This document shows positions 7,069 to 14,807 of a DNA stretch of 20,682 bases, in pieces. The number at the start of each line of letters is the position of its first letter. The first letter of the stretch is position 1. A model generated the notes under the pieces. That model was given only the letters and a program-made list of their open reading frames with translations, was not told where the DNA came from and did no database searches. The DNA comes from DATCDE01 sp038252405 (lineage in GTDB: Bacteria > Actinomycetota > Actinomycetes > Prado026). The position numbers and the translations under genes were made by a program. The stretch is taken from the NCBI GenBank assembly GCA_038252405.1, contig JBBSAJ010000041.1, positions 1 to 20,682 of the forward strand, written 5' to 3'.

Positions 7069-7725
7069 ATGGCCGAGCAGATCCCGCTGTTCCCGCTGGG
7101 GACGGTGCTGTTCCCCGGGGCGCTGCTGCCGCTTCGGATCTTCGAGGAGCGGTACCGGCAGCTGCTCGCGGACCTGCTGGACCGGCCAGAGGCGGAGCAG
7201 GTGTTCGGGGTGCTGGCCATCCGGGAGGGCCGCGAGGTCGGGGCCGACGGCGTCCGCAGCCTGTACGAGGTGGGCTGCACGGCGCGGCTGCGGCTGGTCG
7301 AGCCGGCCGAGGACGGCAGCATCCGGGTGGTCACCAGCGGCCTGCGACGGTTCCGGCTGCTGTCGCTGAGCCCCTCCGACGCGCCGTACCCGACCGCGCG
7401 GGTGGACCCGCTGCCCGAGCCCCTGGGCGAGTGCCCGCCGGCCCTCACGGACAGCGTGGCCCGGCTGTTCCTGCAGTACCGGGCCGAGCTGCTCGGGGTG
7501 GACGCCGCCGTCGAGCTGCCGGGCGACCCGGGGCGGCTGGCCTACGTCGTCGCGGCGTCCCTGCTCACCGGGATCGCTGACCAGCAGCGCCTGCTGGCCG
7601 CCCCCGACGTCGGCGCCCGGCTGCGCGCCGAGCTGGCCCTGATGCGCCGGGAGCGGGCGATCGCGGCCAACCTGCCGAGCGTGCCCGGCGTGAACCTCAC
7701 CCGCTCGCCACCGGCACCCAACTAG
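7069..7725 (+). CDS. Stand-alone Lon-protease substrate-binding (LonSB) domain protein
   Basis: A 218-residue protein that begins IPLFPLGTVLFPGALLPLRIFEERYRQ, reading through the signature start of the Lon N-terminal PUA-like domain. It lacks the AAA+ ATPase and Ser/Lys protease parts of Lon. The later VGCTARL, SGLRRFRL and a C-terminal helical half (about 125-218) agree with the domain's usual two-lobed form. Such single-domain proteins are widespread in bacteria and have no settled function; substrate recognition or an adaptor role is only a guess. Its stop codon lies inside a TAGGGT hexamer that may be the promoter of the next gene, 11 bp downstream. Confidence 0.9.
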   Translation: MAEQIPLFPLGTVLFPGALLPLRIFEERYRQLLADLLDRPEAEQVFGVLAIREGREVGADGVRSLYEVGCTARLRLVEPAEDGSIRVVTSGLRRFRLLSLSPSDAPYPTARVDPLPEPLGECPPALTDSVARLFLQYRAELLGVDAAVELPGDPGRLAYVVAASLLTGIADQQRLLAAPDVGARLRAELALMRRERAIAANLPSVPGVNLTRSPPAPN

Positions 7726-7728
7726 GGT
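7723..7728 (+). promoter_or_regulatory. Possible -10 element TAGGGT for the YbaK-type gene
   Basis: TAGGGT contains the TAG stop of the Lon-domain gene and lies 8 nt before the GTG start at 7737. There is no Shine-Dalgarno in the 11-bp gap, which favours a leaderless transcript over read-through translation. Confidence 0.4.
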
Positions 7729-7736
7729 CGACGACC

Positions 7737-8213
7737 GTGGCTGGAACTCCCGCGACGGTGGCCCTGACCCGGGCCAAGGTGCCGTTCACCGAGCACGCCT
7801 ACGGCCACGACCCGGCGGCCGGGTCGTACGGCCTCGAGGCGGCCGCCAAGCTGGCGGTGACCCCCGCGCGGGTGTTCAAGACCCTGCTGGCCCGGGTGGA
7901 CGGCGCGCTGACCGTGGCCGTCGTCCCGGTGAGCGGCCAGCTGGACCTCAAGGCGCTGGCCGTGGCGGTCGGCGGCAAGCGGGCCGAGATGGCCGACCCG
8001 GTGGACGCCGAGCGGGTCACCGGCTACGTGGTGGGCGGGATCAGCCCGGTCGGCCAGCGCAGGGCGCTGCCGACGGTCCTGGACGCCACGGCGTCGGGGT
8101 TCCCAACCGTGTTCGTCTCCGGGGGACGCCGGGGGCTGGACATCGAGCTGGCGCCGGACGACCTGGTGCGGGTCACCGCAGCGACGGTGGCTCCGATCGG
8201 TCGGCCCGGCTGA
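7737..8213 (+). CDS. ybaK: YbaK/EbsC-type Cys-tRNA(Pro) deacylase
   Basis: A 158-residue single-domain editing enzyme that by family hydrolyses tRNA(Pro) mischarged with cysteine. The family core is visible: the conserved lysine K48 in ARVFKTLLARVDG, VAVVPVSGQLDLKALA, GGKRAEMADP, and the GYVVGGISPVG loop near 101. The GTG at 7737 is the only sensible start, as the conserved region begins about residue 5. It is a free-standing protein, not fused to a synthetase. The last 41 bp overlap the 3' end of the DUF2567 gene on the other strand, so the two transcripts would be complementary at their ends. Confidence 0.93.
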   Translation: MAGTPATVALTRAKVPFTEHAYGHDPAAGSYGLEAAAKLAVTPARVFKTLLARVDGALTVAVVPVSGQLDLKALAVAVGGKRAEMADPVDAERVTGYVVGGISPVGQRRALPTVLDATASGFPTVFVSGGRRGLDIELAPDDLVRVTAATVAPIGRPG

Positions 8214-8733
8214 CCGGCCCGGTTGGGAACAGCAGGTCCGGGACCACCCAGGCGAACAGGGCGAGCAGCGGCTCGACGACCAGGGCGCCGTGCATGCCCA
8301 GGCGCAGCGGCACGTCGACGAGCGAGCCGACCGGCAGCTTGGCGGCCGCGGCCAGGTCGACCCGGCCCAGCCAGGCACCGACGCCCCAGGCCAGCGCGGC
8401 CCCCGCCGTGCCACCGAGAGCGAGCCCCAGGACGGCCGAGTAGCCGCTGCCGCGGGCCAGCCACCAGGTGAGCAGCCCGGCGGCCAGGCCGACCACACCG
8501 GTCAGCAGGATGAACCACGCGTCGGAGGCGATGAACTGCTGCGGCTGGGGGTCGACGAAGAAGCCGCCGTCCTTCTGGATCCGCAGCTGGGCGACCGGCG
8601 CGACCAGCCACCACAGCACCCCGACGGGCAGGCCGAGGGCGGTGAGCCCGCCGACCAGGACGACGAGGACCCGCAGCGCGCGCCCGCCGGCGACCCTCGC
8701 CGGGCCCGCCGGCACGACGTCGGGTGTGATCAC
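8173..8733 (-). CDS. DUF2567-type integral membrane protein
   Basis: The 186-residue protein has four hydrophobic spans at about 20-44, 73-93, 98-122 and 146-168. A polar loop between the first two (RIQKDGGFFVDPQPQQFIASDAW, about 51-73) is probably on the outer face. The pattern, the GGFF-type loop and the actinobacterial context fit DUF2567, a family of unknown function found in mycobacteria and relatives. I assign it from memory of the family, not from a search. The GTG at 8733 lies exactly 6 nt after TAGGGT, suggesting a leaderless mRNA. The 3' end overlaps the ybaK gene head-on. Confidence 0.8.
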   Translation of the reverse strand: MITPDVVPAGPARVAGGRALRVLVVLVGGLTALGLPVGVLWWLVAPVAQLRIQKDGGFFVDPQPQQFIASDAWFILLTGVVGLAAGLLTWWLARGSGYSAVLGLALGGTAGAALAWGVGAWLGRVDLAAAAKLPVGSLVDVPLRLGMHGALVVEPLLALFAWVVPDLLFPTGPVSRADRSEPPSLR

Positions 8734-8739
8734 CCGGGA

Positions 8740-8745
8740 ACCCTA
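8740..8745 (-). promoter_or_regulatory. Probable -10 element TAGGGT of the DUF2567 gene (leaderless)
   Basis: The minus strand reads TAGGGT, then TCCCGG, then the GTG start. The 6-nt spacing matches that of hisD and the Lon-domain gene. Confidence 0.5.
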
Positions 8746-8746
8746 C

Positions 8747-8780
8747 GGCCGGGTCCGCCTGGGTGCCGCACCGGACGGCC
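8747..8780 (-). terminator. Possible GC hairpin after dnaE1
   Basis: GGCCG(GG)TCCG at 8747-8757 can pair with CGGACGGCC at 8772-8780 (9 bp with a 2-nt bulge, 14-nt loop), a few bases after the dnaE1 stop. There is no T tract, which is common for actinobacterial terminators but makes the call weak. Confidence 0.3.
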
Positions 8781-8785
8781 GGGGG

Positions 8786-11700
8786 TCAGGCGATGCTGCC
8801 CGGGCCGAGCAGCGCCTTGAGGTCGCCGAACAGGGCCGGGCTCGCAGTGACCCGCAGCCGGTCGTCGAGGCGCATGACCGTGGTGCGGCCGCTGGCCTGC
8901 AGCTGCAGGTGCACCTCGGTGACCCCCGGATGGGTGGCCAGCACCTCCTTGAGACGGTCCACCACAGGGGGCACGCACCGGTTCACCGGCAGCGTGATCA
9001 CGACCGGGCCGCGCGGCCCGTCGGAGAGGTCCGGCACGGTGACCTCCATGGCCACCAGCCGCGGGACGTCCTCCCGCTTGTCCAGCCGGCCGCGGACCAC
9101 GACCACGACGTCCTCGGCCAGCTGCGTCGCGACCAGCTGGTAGGTCTGCGGGAAGACCATGACGTCGATGACGCCCTCGAGGTCCTCGAGGGTGGCGATC
9201 GCCCAGGAGCCGCCGCGCTTGGTCACCTTGCGCTGCAGGCCGGTGATCAGCCCGGCCAGCGTGACCGGCGCGCCGTCCGACCGGTCGTCGTCACCCATGA
9301 TCTCGGCGATCGAGCAGTCCGCGGCCTGGGCGAGCACGTGCTCCAGGCCGAACAGCGGGTGGTCGGAGACGTACAGGCCGAGCATGTCCCGCTCGTGCGC
9401 GAGCAGCACCGACTTCTCCCACTCCCCCACCGGGATGGTGAGGTCCAGGCCGAACGGCTTGGCGCCCACGTCGTCGCCGCCGAACAGGTCGAACTGGCCG
9501 ATCGCCTCGGCCCGCTTGGTCTCCAGGACCGCGTCGATGGCCTCGCTGTGGGCGGCGACCAGGCCGCGCCGGGTGTGACCGAGGGAGTCGAAGGCGCCGG
9601 CCTTGACCAGGGACTCGACCACCCGCTTGTTGCAGGCGTTGGCGTCGACCTTGGCCAGGAAGTCGGCGAAGTCGCCGAACCGGCCCTTGGCCTTGCGGGT
9701 GGCGATGATCGAGGCCACCACGTTCTCGCCCACGTTGCGGATCGCGGACAGCCCGAACCGGATGTCGCTGCCCACCGCGGTGAAGTTGGAGTCCGACTCG
9801 TTGACGTCGGGGGGCAGCACCTTGATGCCCATCCGGCGGCACTCGCCGAGGTACAACGCGCTCTTGTCCTTGTCGTCCTTGACGGAGGTGAGCAGCCCGG
9901 CCATGTACTCGGCCGGGTAGTTGGCCTTGAGGTACGCCGTCCAGTAGGAGACCAGGCCGTAGCCGGCCGTGTGCGCCTTGTTGAACGCGTAGTCGGAGAA
10001 CGGGACCAGGATGTCCCACAGCGTCTTGATCGCGGCGTCGGAGTAGCCGTTGGCGCGCATCCCCCCGGAGAACGGGATGTACTCCTTGTCGAGGATCTCC
10101 TTCTTCTTCTTGCCCATGGCCCGGCGCAGCAGGTCGGCGGCGCCGAGGCTGTAGCCGGCCAGCTTCTGGGCGATCGCCATGACCTGCTCCTGGTAGACGA
10201 TCAGCCCGTAGGTGTCGTCCAGGATGTCGGCCAGCGGCTCGGCGAGCTCCGGGTGGATGGGAACGACCGGTTTGCGGCCGTTCTTGCGGTCGGCGTAGTC
10301 GTTGTGCGCGTTCGCACCCATCGGACCCGGGCGGTACAGGGCGAGGACGGCGGAGATGTCCTCGAAGTTGTCCGGCTGCATCGCACGCAGCAGCGAGCGC
10401 ATCGGGCCGCCGTCCAGCTGGAACACCCCGAGGGTGTCGCCGGTGGACAGCAGCTCGTAGGTCGGCCGGTCGTCGAGCGGGAGCTCCTCGAGGACGAGGG
10501 TCGCACCGCGGTTGACCGCGATGTGCTCGAGACAGTCGTCGAGCACGGTCAGGTTGCGCAGGCCGAGGAAGTCCATCTTGAGCAGGCCGAGCGCCTCGCA
10601 GGCCCCCATGTCGAACTGGGTGATGATCGCGCCGTCCTGCTCGCGGCGCTGGATCGGGATGACATCGAGCAGCGGTTCGGCGCACAGGATCACGCCGGCC
10701 GCGTGCACGCCCCACTGCCGCTTCAGACCCTCCAGGCCGCGCGCGGTGTCGACGACCTTGGCGACGTCCGGCTCGGCCTCGTACAGCTGGCGGAACTCGG
10801 CGGCCTCGCCGTACCGGGGGTTGCTCTCGTCGAAGATCCCGGACAGCGGGACGTCCTTGCCCATGACCGCCGGCGGCATCGCCTTGGTGATCCGGTCGCC
10901 GAGGGCGTAGGGGTAGCCGAGCACCCGGGCGGCGTCCTTGACCGCGGCCTTCGCCTTGATCGTGCCGTAGGTGATGATCTGGGCGACCCGCTCCTCGCCG
11001 TACTTCTCGGTGGCGTAACGGATCATGTCGGCGCGCCGGCGCTCGTCGAAGTCCATGTCAATGTCGGGCATGGACACGCGCTCGGGGTTGAGGAACCGCT
11101 CGAACAGCAGGCCGTGCTTGATCGGGTCCAGCTCGGTGATGCCCAGCGCGTAGGCGATGAGCGCGCCGGCCGCGGAGCCGCGGCCCGGGCCGACCCGGAT
11201 CCGGCTCTCCTTGGCGTAGCGGACGAGGTCGGCGGTGACCAGGAAGTAGCCGGGGAAGCCCATCTGGCAGATGACGCCGACCTCGTACTCGGCCTGCTTG
11301 CGGTGCGACTCGGGGACGCCGCCGGGGAACCGGGTGGCCAGCCCCCGCTCGACCTCCTTGACCAGCCAGGACTCCTCGGTCTCCCCCGCCGGGACCGGGA
11401 ACCGCGGCATCAGGTTGCGGCCCTCCGCGAAGTCGATGGAGCACCGCTCGGCGACCAGCAACGTGTTGTCGCAGGCCTCGGGCAGCTCCCGCCACACCTC
11501 GCGCATCTCGGCCGGGGACTTGAGGTAGAAGTCGCGGGCGTCGAACCGGAACCGGTTCGGGTCGGCCAGGGTCTTGCCGGTCTGCACGCACAGCAGCGCC
11601 TCGTGGGCGTCGGCGTGCGACGCGTGGGTGTAGTGCAGGTCGTTGGTGGCCAGCAGCGGCAGGTCGAGCTCGCGGGCGATCCGCAGCAGGTCGGCGTGGG

Positions 11701-12319
11701 TGGACTTCTCGATCGCCAGGCCGTGGTCCATGACCTCGACGAAGAAGTTGTCCCTGCCGAGGATGTCGCGGTAGTCGGCCGCGGCCGCGAGCGCCTTGTC
11801 GTACTGCCCGACCTGCAGCCACCGGTTGACCTCGCCGGAGGGGCAGCCGGTGGTGGCGATGATCCCCTTGCCGTAGGTCTCCAGCAGCTCACGGTCGAAC
11901 CGCGGCTTGCGGTAGGACCCCTCCAGGCTGGCCAGGCTGGACAGCCGGAACAGGTTGTGCATGCCCTGGGTGGTCTCGGCCAGCAGGGTCATGTGGGTGT
12001 ACGCCTGCTTGCCCTTGCCCATGCCCTCGGTGCCGGCCTCGCCGACGTTCACCGCGGCGGAGCCGAACTCGAACGGCTGCCGGTCGAACCGGCTGCCGAT
12101 CGGGACGTAGTAGCCCTCCATGCCGATGATCGGCTTGACCCCGGCCGCCGTGGCCTTCTTCCAGAAGTCGTAGGCGCCGTAGACGTTGCCGTGGTCGGTC
12201 ATGGCCAGGGCGGGCATCTGCAGCCGGGCGGTCTCGGCGAACAGGTCGTCGAGGCGGGCCGCGCCGTCGAGCATGGAGTACTCGGTGTGCACGTGCAGGT
12301 GCACGAACGAGTCACCCAT
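8786..12319 (-). CDS. dnaE1: DNA polymerase III alpha subunit, DnaE1 type
   Basis: The main replicative polymerase subunit, 1177 residues. Domains in order: a PHP domain (about 4-280) with intact metal motifs HLHVH at 7-11 and TDHGN at 41-45, which in actinobacterial DnaE1 provides proofreading; the C-family polymerase palm with GPGRGSAAG near 367 and catalytic acidic motif PDIDMDF at 408-414 (D409, D411); fingers and tandem helix-hairpin-helix (about 560-900); and an OB-fold near 1000-1090 (VTLAGLITGLQRKVTKRGG). I chose the ATG at 12319 because GGGAGG lies about 10 nt upstream and the conserved FVHLHVHTEYSMLDG follows at once. The frame is open for 50 codons further but lacks conserved sequence. 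The full set of motifs distinguishes it from the accessory, mutagenic DnaE2. Confidence 0.98.
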   Translation of the reverse strand: MGDSFVHLHVHTEYSMLDGAARLDDLFAETARLQMPALAMTDHGNVYGAYDFWKKATAAGVKPIIGMEGYYVPIGSRFDRQPFEFGSAAVNVGEAGTEGMGKGKQAYTHMTLLAETTQGMHNLFRLSSLASLEGSYRKPRFDRELLETYGKGIIATTGCPSGEVNRWLQVGQYDKALAAAADYRDILGRDNFFVEVMDHGLAIEKSTHADLLRIARELDLPLLATNDLHYTHASHADAHEALLCVQTGKTLADPNRFRFDARDFYLKSPAEMREVWRELPEACDNTLLVAERCSIDFAEGRNLMPRFPVPAGETEESWLVKEVERGLATRFPGGVPESHRKQAEYEVGVICQMGFPGYFLVTADLVRYAKESRIRVGPGRGSAAGALIAYALGITELDPIKHGLLFERFLNPERVSMPDIDMDFDERRRADMIRYATEKYGEERVAQIITYGTIKAKAAVKDAARVLGYPYALGDRITKAMPPAVMGKDVPLSGIFDESNPRYGEAAEFRQLYEAEPDVAKVVDTARGLEGLKRQWGVHAAGVILCAEPLLDVIPIQRREQDGAIITQFDMGACEALGLLKMDFLGLRNLTVLDDCLEHIAVNRGATLVLEELPLDDRPTYELLSTGDTLGVFQLDGGPMRSLLRAMQPDNFEDISAVLALYRPGPMGANAHNDYADRKNGRKPVVPIHPELAEPLADILDDTYGLIVYQEQVMAIAQKLAGYSLGAADLLRRAMGKKKKEILDKEYIPFSGGMRANGYSDAAIKTLWDILVPFSDYAFNKAHTAGYGLVSYWTAYLKANYPAEYMAGLLTSVKDDKDKSALYLGECRRMGIKVLPPDVNESDSNFTAVGSDIRFGLSAIRNVGENVVASIIATRKAKGRFGDFADFLAKVDANACNKRVVESLVKAGAFDSLGHTRRGLVAAHSEAIDAVLETKRAEAIGQFDLFGGDDVGAKPFGLDLTIPVGEWEKSVLLAHERDMLGLYVSDHPLFGLEHVLAQAADCSIAEIMGDDDRSDGAPVTLAGLITGLQRKVTKRGGSWAIATLEDLEGVIDVMVFPQTYQLVATQLAEDVVVVVRGRLDKREDVPRLVAMEVTVPDLSDGPRGPVVITLPVNRCVPPVVDRLKEVLATHPGVTEVHLQLQASGRTTVMRLDDRLRVTASPALFGDLKALLGPGSIA

Positions 12320-12391
12320 GGATGCCAGACCTCCCAGCTGCGGGCTGCGGCAGCCGGGGGAAGTCGGCGCGGCCGTGCCAGTTCGGGACCG

Positions 12392-12397
12392 ACTGTA
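12392..12397 (-). promoter_or_regulatory. Possible -10 hexamer TACAGT for dnaE1
   Basis: TACAGT on the minus strand lies about 73 bp before the dnaE1 start, within the 162-bp gap after the aldo/keto reductase gene. No good -35 stands at the right distance. The rest of the gap (12320-12481) is GC-rich and shows only the dnaE1 Shine-Dalgarno. Confidence 0.3.
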
Positions 12398-12481
12398 GCC
12401 CGCCCCGGTGACAGCCCGGCCGTCGACACGGGGTGGCCGCCGGCCCGGACCCGACACGCCGCGCGACACGCCGCGACGTTG

Positions 12482-13366
12482 TCAGTCGCGGGACACCAGG
12501 GCGGTGAGGACGTCGTACTGGGGGTCCTCCAGCACGATGCCGGCGGCCGCCACGTTCTCCTCGAGGTGCTCCAGCGACTTGGTCCCGGGGATCGGCAAGA
12601 GGGCCGGCGAGCGGCGCAGCAGCCAGGCCAGGGCCAGCTGGCCGGGGCTGTGGCCGGTGGTGTGCGCCATCGCGTCCAGGATGCCGCCGGGGCGGGCCAG
12701 CGTGCCGTTGGCGAACGGGAACCACGGGATGAACGCGATGCCCTCGTGCTCGCAGTGGTCCACCAGGTCCTCGGCCGTGCGGTGGCCGAGGTTGTACAGG
12801 TTCTGCACCGAGACGATCGGTGCCACCAGCCGGGCCGCCTCGAGCTGCGCCACGCTGACCTCGGACAGCCCGATGTGGCGGATCTTGCCGGCGTCCTGCA
12901 GGGTCTTCAGCGCCCCGACCTGGTCCTCCAGCGGCAGCCGGTCGTCGACCCGGTGCAGCTGGTACAGGTCGATGGTCTCCACCCGCAGCCGGCGCAGGCT
13001 CATCTCCACGCACTGGGTGAGGTACTCGGGCAGCCCGATCGGGTGCCACTGGTCCGGACCGGTGCGGGCCAGCCCGCCCTTGGTGGCGATGGTCACCCCG
13101 TCGTAGGGGTGCAGCGCCCGGGCGATCAGCTCCTCCGACGCGAACGGCCCGTAGGAGTCGGCGGTGTCGATGAAGTCGACCCCGAGCTCCACCGCCCGGC
13201 GCAGCACGGCGACGGCCCCGTCCGGGTCGGCCGGGGGTCCCCAGATGCCGGGGCCGGTGATCTGCATGGCGCCGTAGCCGAGCCGGGTGACCGTCAGGTC
13301 GCCGCCGAGGGTGAACGTTCCGCTGGCGGCCGCCGGCGGTGCTGAGGAAGATGAAGGTTGGGTCAT
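12482..13366 (-). CDS. Aldo/keto reductase
   Basis: An NADPH-dependent oxidoreductase of the AKR (beta/alpha)8 fold, 294 residues. The catalytic tetrad is complete: D67 (FIDTADSYG), Y72, K96 (VTIATKGGL) and H138 (LYQLHRV). Cofactor-binding segments IGLSEVS near 175, VQNLYN near 200 and the C-terminal PIPGTKSLEHLEENV are clear. The first 18 residues are Ser/Ala/Pro-rich and probably disordered. GGGAGGA stands 7 nt before the ATG, so translation is Shine-Dalgarno led, unlike the leaderless-looking genes further left. The substrate cannot be told from the sequence, and neighbours (dnaE1, GNAT) give no pathway hint. Confidence 0.95.
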   Translation of the reverse strand: MTQPSSSSAPPAAASGTFTLGGDLTVTRLGYGAMQITGPGIWGPPADPDGAVAVLRRAVELGVDFIDTADSYGPFASEELIARALHPYDGVTIATKGGLARTGPDQWHPIGLPEYLTQCVEMSLRRLRVETIDLYQLHRVDDRLPLEDQVGALKTLQDAGKIRHIGLSEVSVAQLEAARLVAPIVSVQNLYNLGHRTAEDLVDHCEHEGIAFIPWFPFANGTLARPGGILDAMAHTTGHSPGQLALAWLLRRSPALLPIPGTKSLEHLEENVAAAGIVLEDPQYDVLTALVSRD

Positions 13367-13381
13367 GGCCCCATCCTCCCT

Positions 13382-13410
13382 GCCCCGGGCGGGCGCCGCC
13401 GACCCGGGGC
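13382..13410 (-). terminator. Possible hairpin terminator after the GNAT gene
   Basis: GCCCCGGG at 13382-13389 and CCCGGGGC at 13403-13410 form a perfect 8-bp stem with a 13-nt loop, 3 nt beyond the GNAT stop. No T run follows. It would separate the dksA-like/lspA/rluD/GNAT transcript from the aldo/keto reductase gene. Confidence 0.4.
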
Positions 13411-13413
13411 GGG

Positions 13414-13878
13414 CTACAGCAGCCGGGTCATGTGCCGGTGCGGGATGCCAGCGTCGTCGAACACCGCGCCGTGGGCGCCGTAGCCGAGCCGCTCGTAGAA
13501 CGGGACGGCGTGGGTCTGCGCGCCCAGGTACATCACCCGCAGGCCGCGCTCACGGGCCCGCGCCTCGATCGCCCGGACCAGGACGGCGCCCAGGCCGGTG
13601 CCGCGCACCTCGAGGGAAACGGCCAGCCGCCCCAGGTGGGCCACCTGGCCGAGCCCCGGGTCGACCCCCTCGAACCCGGGCGGCTCGACGACCAGTCGAC
13701 CGGCCCCGACCGGCTGGTCCTCGACCCGGACCAGGAAGTGGTCGGCCGTCGCGTCCCGCTCGTCCTGCTCCAGGTCGACCGGGACGGCCTGCTCGACCAC
13801 GAACACCTCGTGCCGGACGGCCAGCGCGGCCGTGACGTCGTCCCGGATGGTGACCCGCTCGACGGTCAGCCGGCTCAC
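13414..13878 (-). CDS. GNAT-family N-acetyltransferase
   Basis: A 154-residue acyl-CoA-dependent acetyltransferase. The acetyl-CoA pyrophosphate loop is RGTGLG at 92-97, preceded by the beta-strand HLGRLAVSLEVRG and followed by the YLGAQTHAVPFYERLGY segment with the tyrosine typical of strand 5 and helix 4. The early VRHEVFVVEQAVPVDLEQDERD resembles ElaA-like members. I chose the GTG at 13878 because it overlaps the rluD-like stop as GTGA and the GNAT fold starts at once. Upstream in-frame sequence is inside the pseudouridine synthase gene. It is last in the coupled group; the acceptor substrate is unknown. Confidence 0.9.
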   Translation of the reverse strand: MSRLTVERVTIRDDVTAALAVRHEVFVVEQAVPVDLEQDERDATADHFLVRVEDQPVGAGRLVVEPPGFEGVDPGLGQVAHLGRLAVSLEVRGTGLGAVLVRAIEARARERGLRVMYLGAQTHAVPFYERLGYGAHGAVFDDAGIPHRHMTRLL

Positions 13879-14807
13879 GACTCCGCTCGCAGCGTCTCCA
13901 GCGCCGCGGCCAGGTCGGCCGGATACCCGGAGGTGAACGCGACCGGCAGCCCGGTGGCCGGGTGGTCGAAGGCCAGCCGGACGGCGTGCAGCCACTGCCG
14001 GGTGAGCCCGAGCCGGGCCGCCAGCACCGGGTCCGCGCCGTAGGTCAGGTCGCCCACGCAGGGGTGCCGCAGCGCAGCCATGTGCACCCGGATCTGGTGG
14101 GTGCGACCGGTCTCCAGGTGGACCTCCAGCAGGCTGGCCGCCCGGAACGCCTCGAGCGTCTCGTAGTGCGTGATGCTGGCCCGGCCGCCGGCCACGACCG
14201 CCCACTTGTAGTCGTGGGTCGGGTGCCGGTCGATCGGGGCGTCAACCGTGCCGCGGGTCGGGTCGGGGTGCCCCTGCACGAGGGCGTGGTAGTCCTTGTC
14301 GACCGTGCGCTCCCGGAAGGCACGCTTGAGCGCCGAGTACGCCTGCTCGGACTTCGCGACGACCATGACGCCGCTGGTCCCGACGTCCAGCCGGTGGACG
14401 ACACCGGCCCGCTCGGCCGCCCCGCTGGTGGAGACCCGGTACCCGGCCGCCGCCAGGCCGCCGATCACGGTCGGCCCGGTCCAGCCGGGGCTGGGGTGGG
14501 CGGCCACCCCGACCGGCTTGTCCACCACCACGATGTCGTCGTCGTCGAACAGCACGGTCAGGCCGGGGACCACCTGGGGCGGCGTGGCCGGCGGCCGCTC
14601 GGTCGGGGGCAGCTCGACATCCAGCCAGCCGCCGGCGCTGAGCCGGTCGGACTTGCCGACCGTGACGCCGTCCAGCAGCACCAGCCCCCGCTCGGCCAGG
14701 TCCGCGGCCCGGGTCCGGGACAGCCCGAACAGCCGGGCCAGCCCCGCATCGACCCGCTCACCCTCCAGCCCGTCCGGCACCGGCAGGGTGCGGTGCTCGC
14801 CGCTCAT
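13875..14807 (-). CDS. RluA/RluD-family 23S rRNA pseudouridine synthase
   Basis: The 310-residue protein has an N-terminal S4 RNA-binding domain (about 16-80, with LARLFGLSRTRAADLAERGLV) followed by the synthase domain. The catalytic aspartate is D141 in HRLDVGTSG, and ETGRTHQIRVH near 230 is the family's RNA-binding and active-site signature. By family it isomerises uridines in 23S rRNA, as RluD does in helix 69; the exact target is an inference. The ATG at 14807 overlaps the lspA stop as ATGA. The lspA-rluD pairing is common in actinobacteria and other bacteria. Confidence 0.95.
   Translation of the reverse strand: MSGEHRTLPVPDGLEGERVDAGLARLFGLSRTRAADLAERGLVLLDGVTVGKSDRLSAGGWLDVELPPTERPPATPPQVVPGLTVLFDDDDIVVVDKPVGVAAHPSPGWTGPTVIGGLAAAGYRVSTSGAAERAGVVHRLDVGTSGVMVVAKSEQAYSALKRAFRERTVDKDYHALVQGHPDPTRGTVDAPIDRHPTHDYKWAVVAGGRASITHYETLEAFRAASLLEVHLETGRTHQIRVHMAALRHPCVGDLTYGADPVLAARLGLTRQWLHAVRLAFDHPATGLPVAFTSGYPADLAAALETLRAES

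Noticed and set aside
6961..7070. Histidine leader peptide or attenuator before hisD
   Set aside because: The gap is only 50 bp, contains no His-codon run or terminator hairpin, and the -10 lies 6 nt before the start codon.
12320..12469. A 50-codon N-terminal extension of DnaE1
   Set aside because: The ATG at 12319 has a good Shine-Dalgarno and is followed at once by the conserved PHP start. The extension is low-complexity and overlaps the likely promoter.
8468..13345. A 1625-codon open frame on the plus strand, antisense to dnaE1 and the aldo/keto reductase
   Set aside because: It is a shadow of very GC-rich coding DNA. Its product is low-complexity (Val/Asp/Gly/Arg/His-rich) without any domain, while the opposite strand encodes complete, conserved DnaE1 and AKR proteins.
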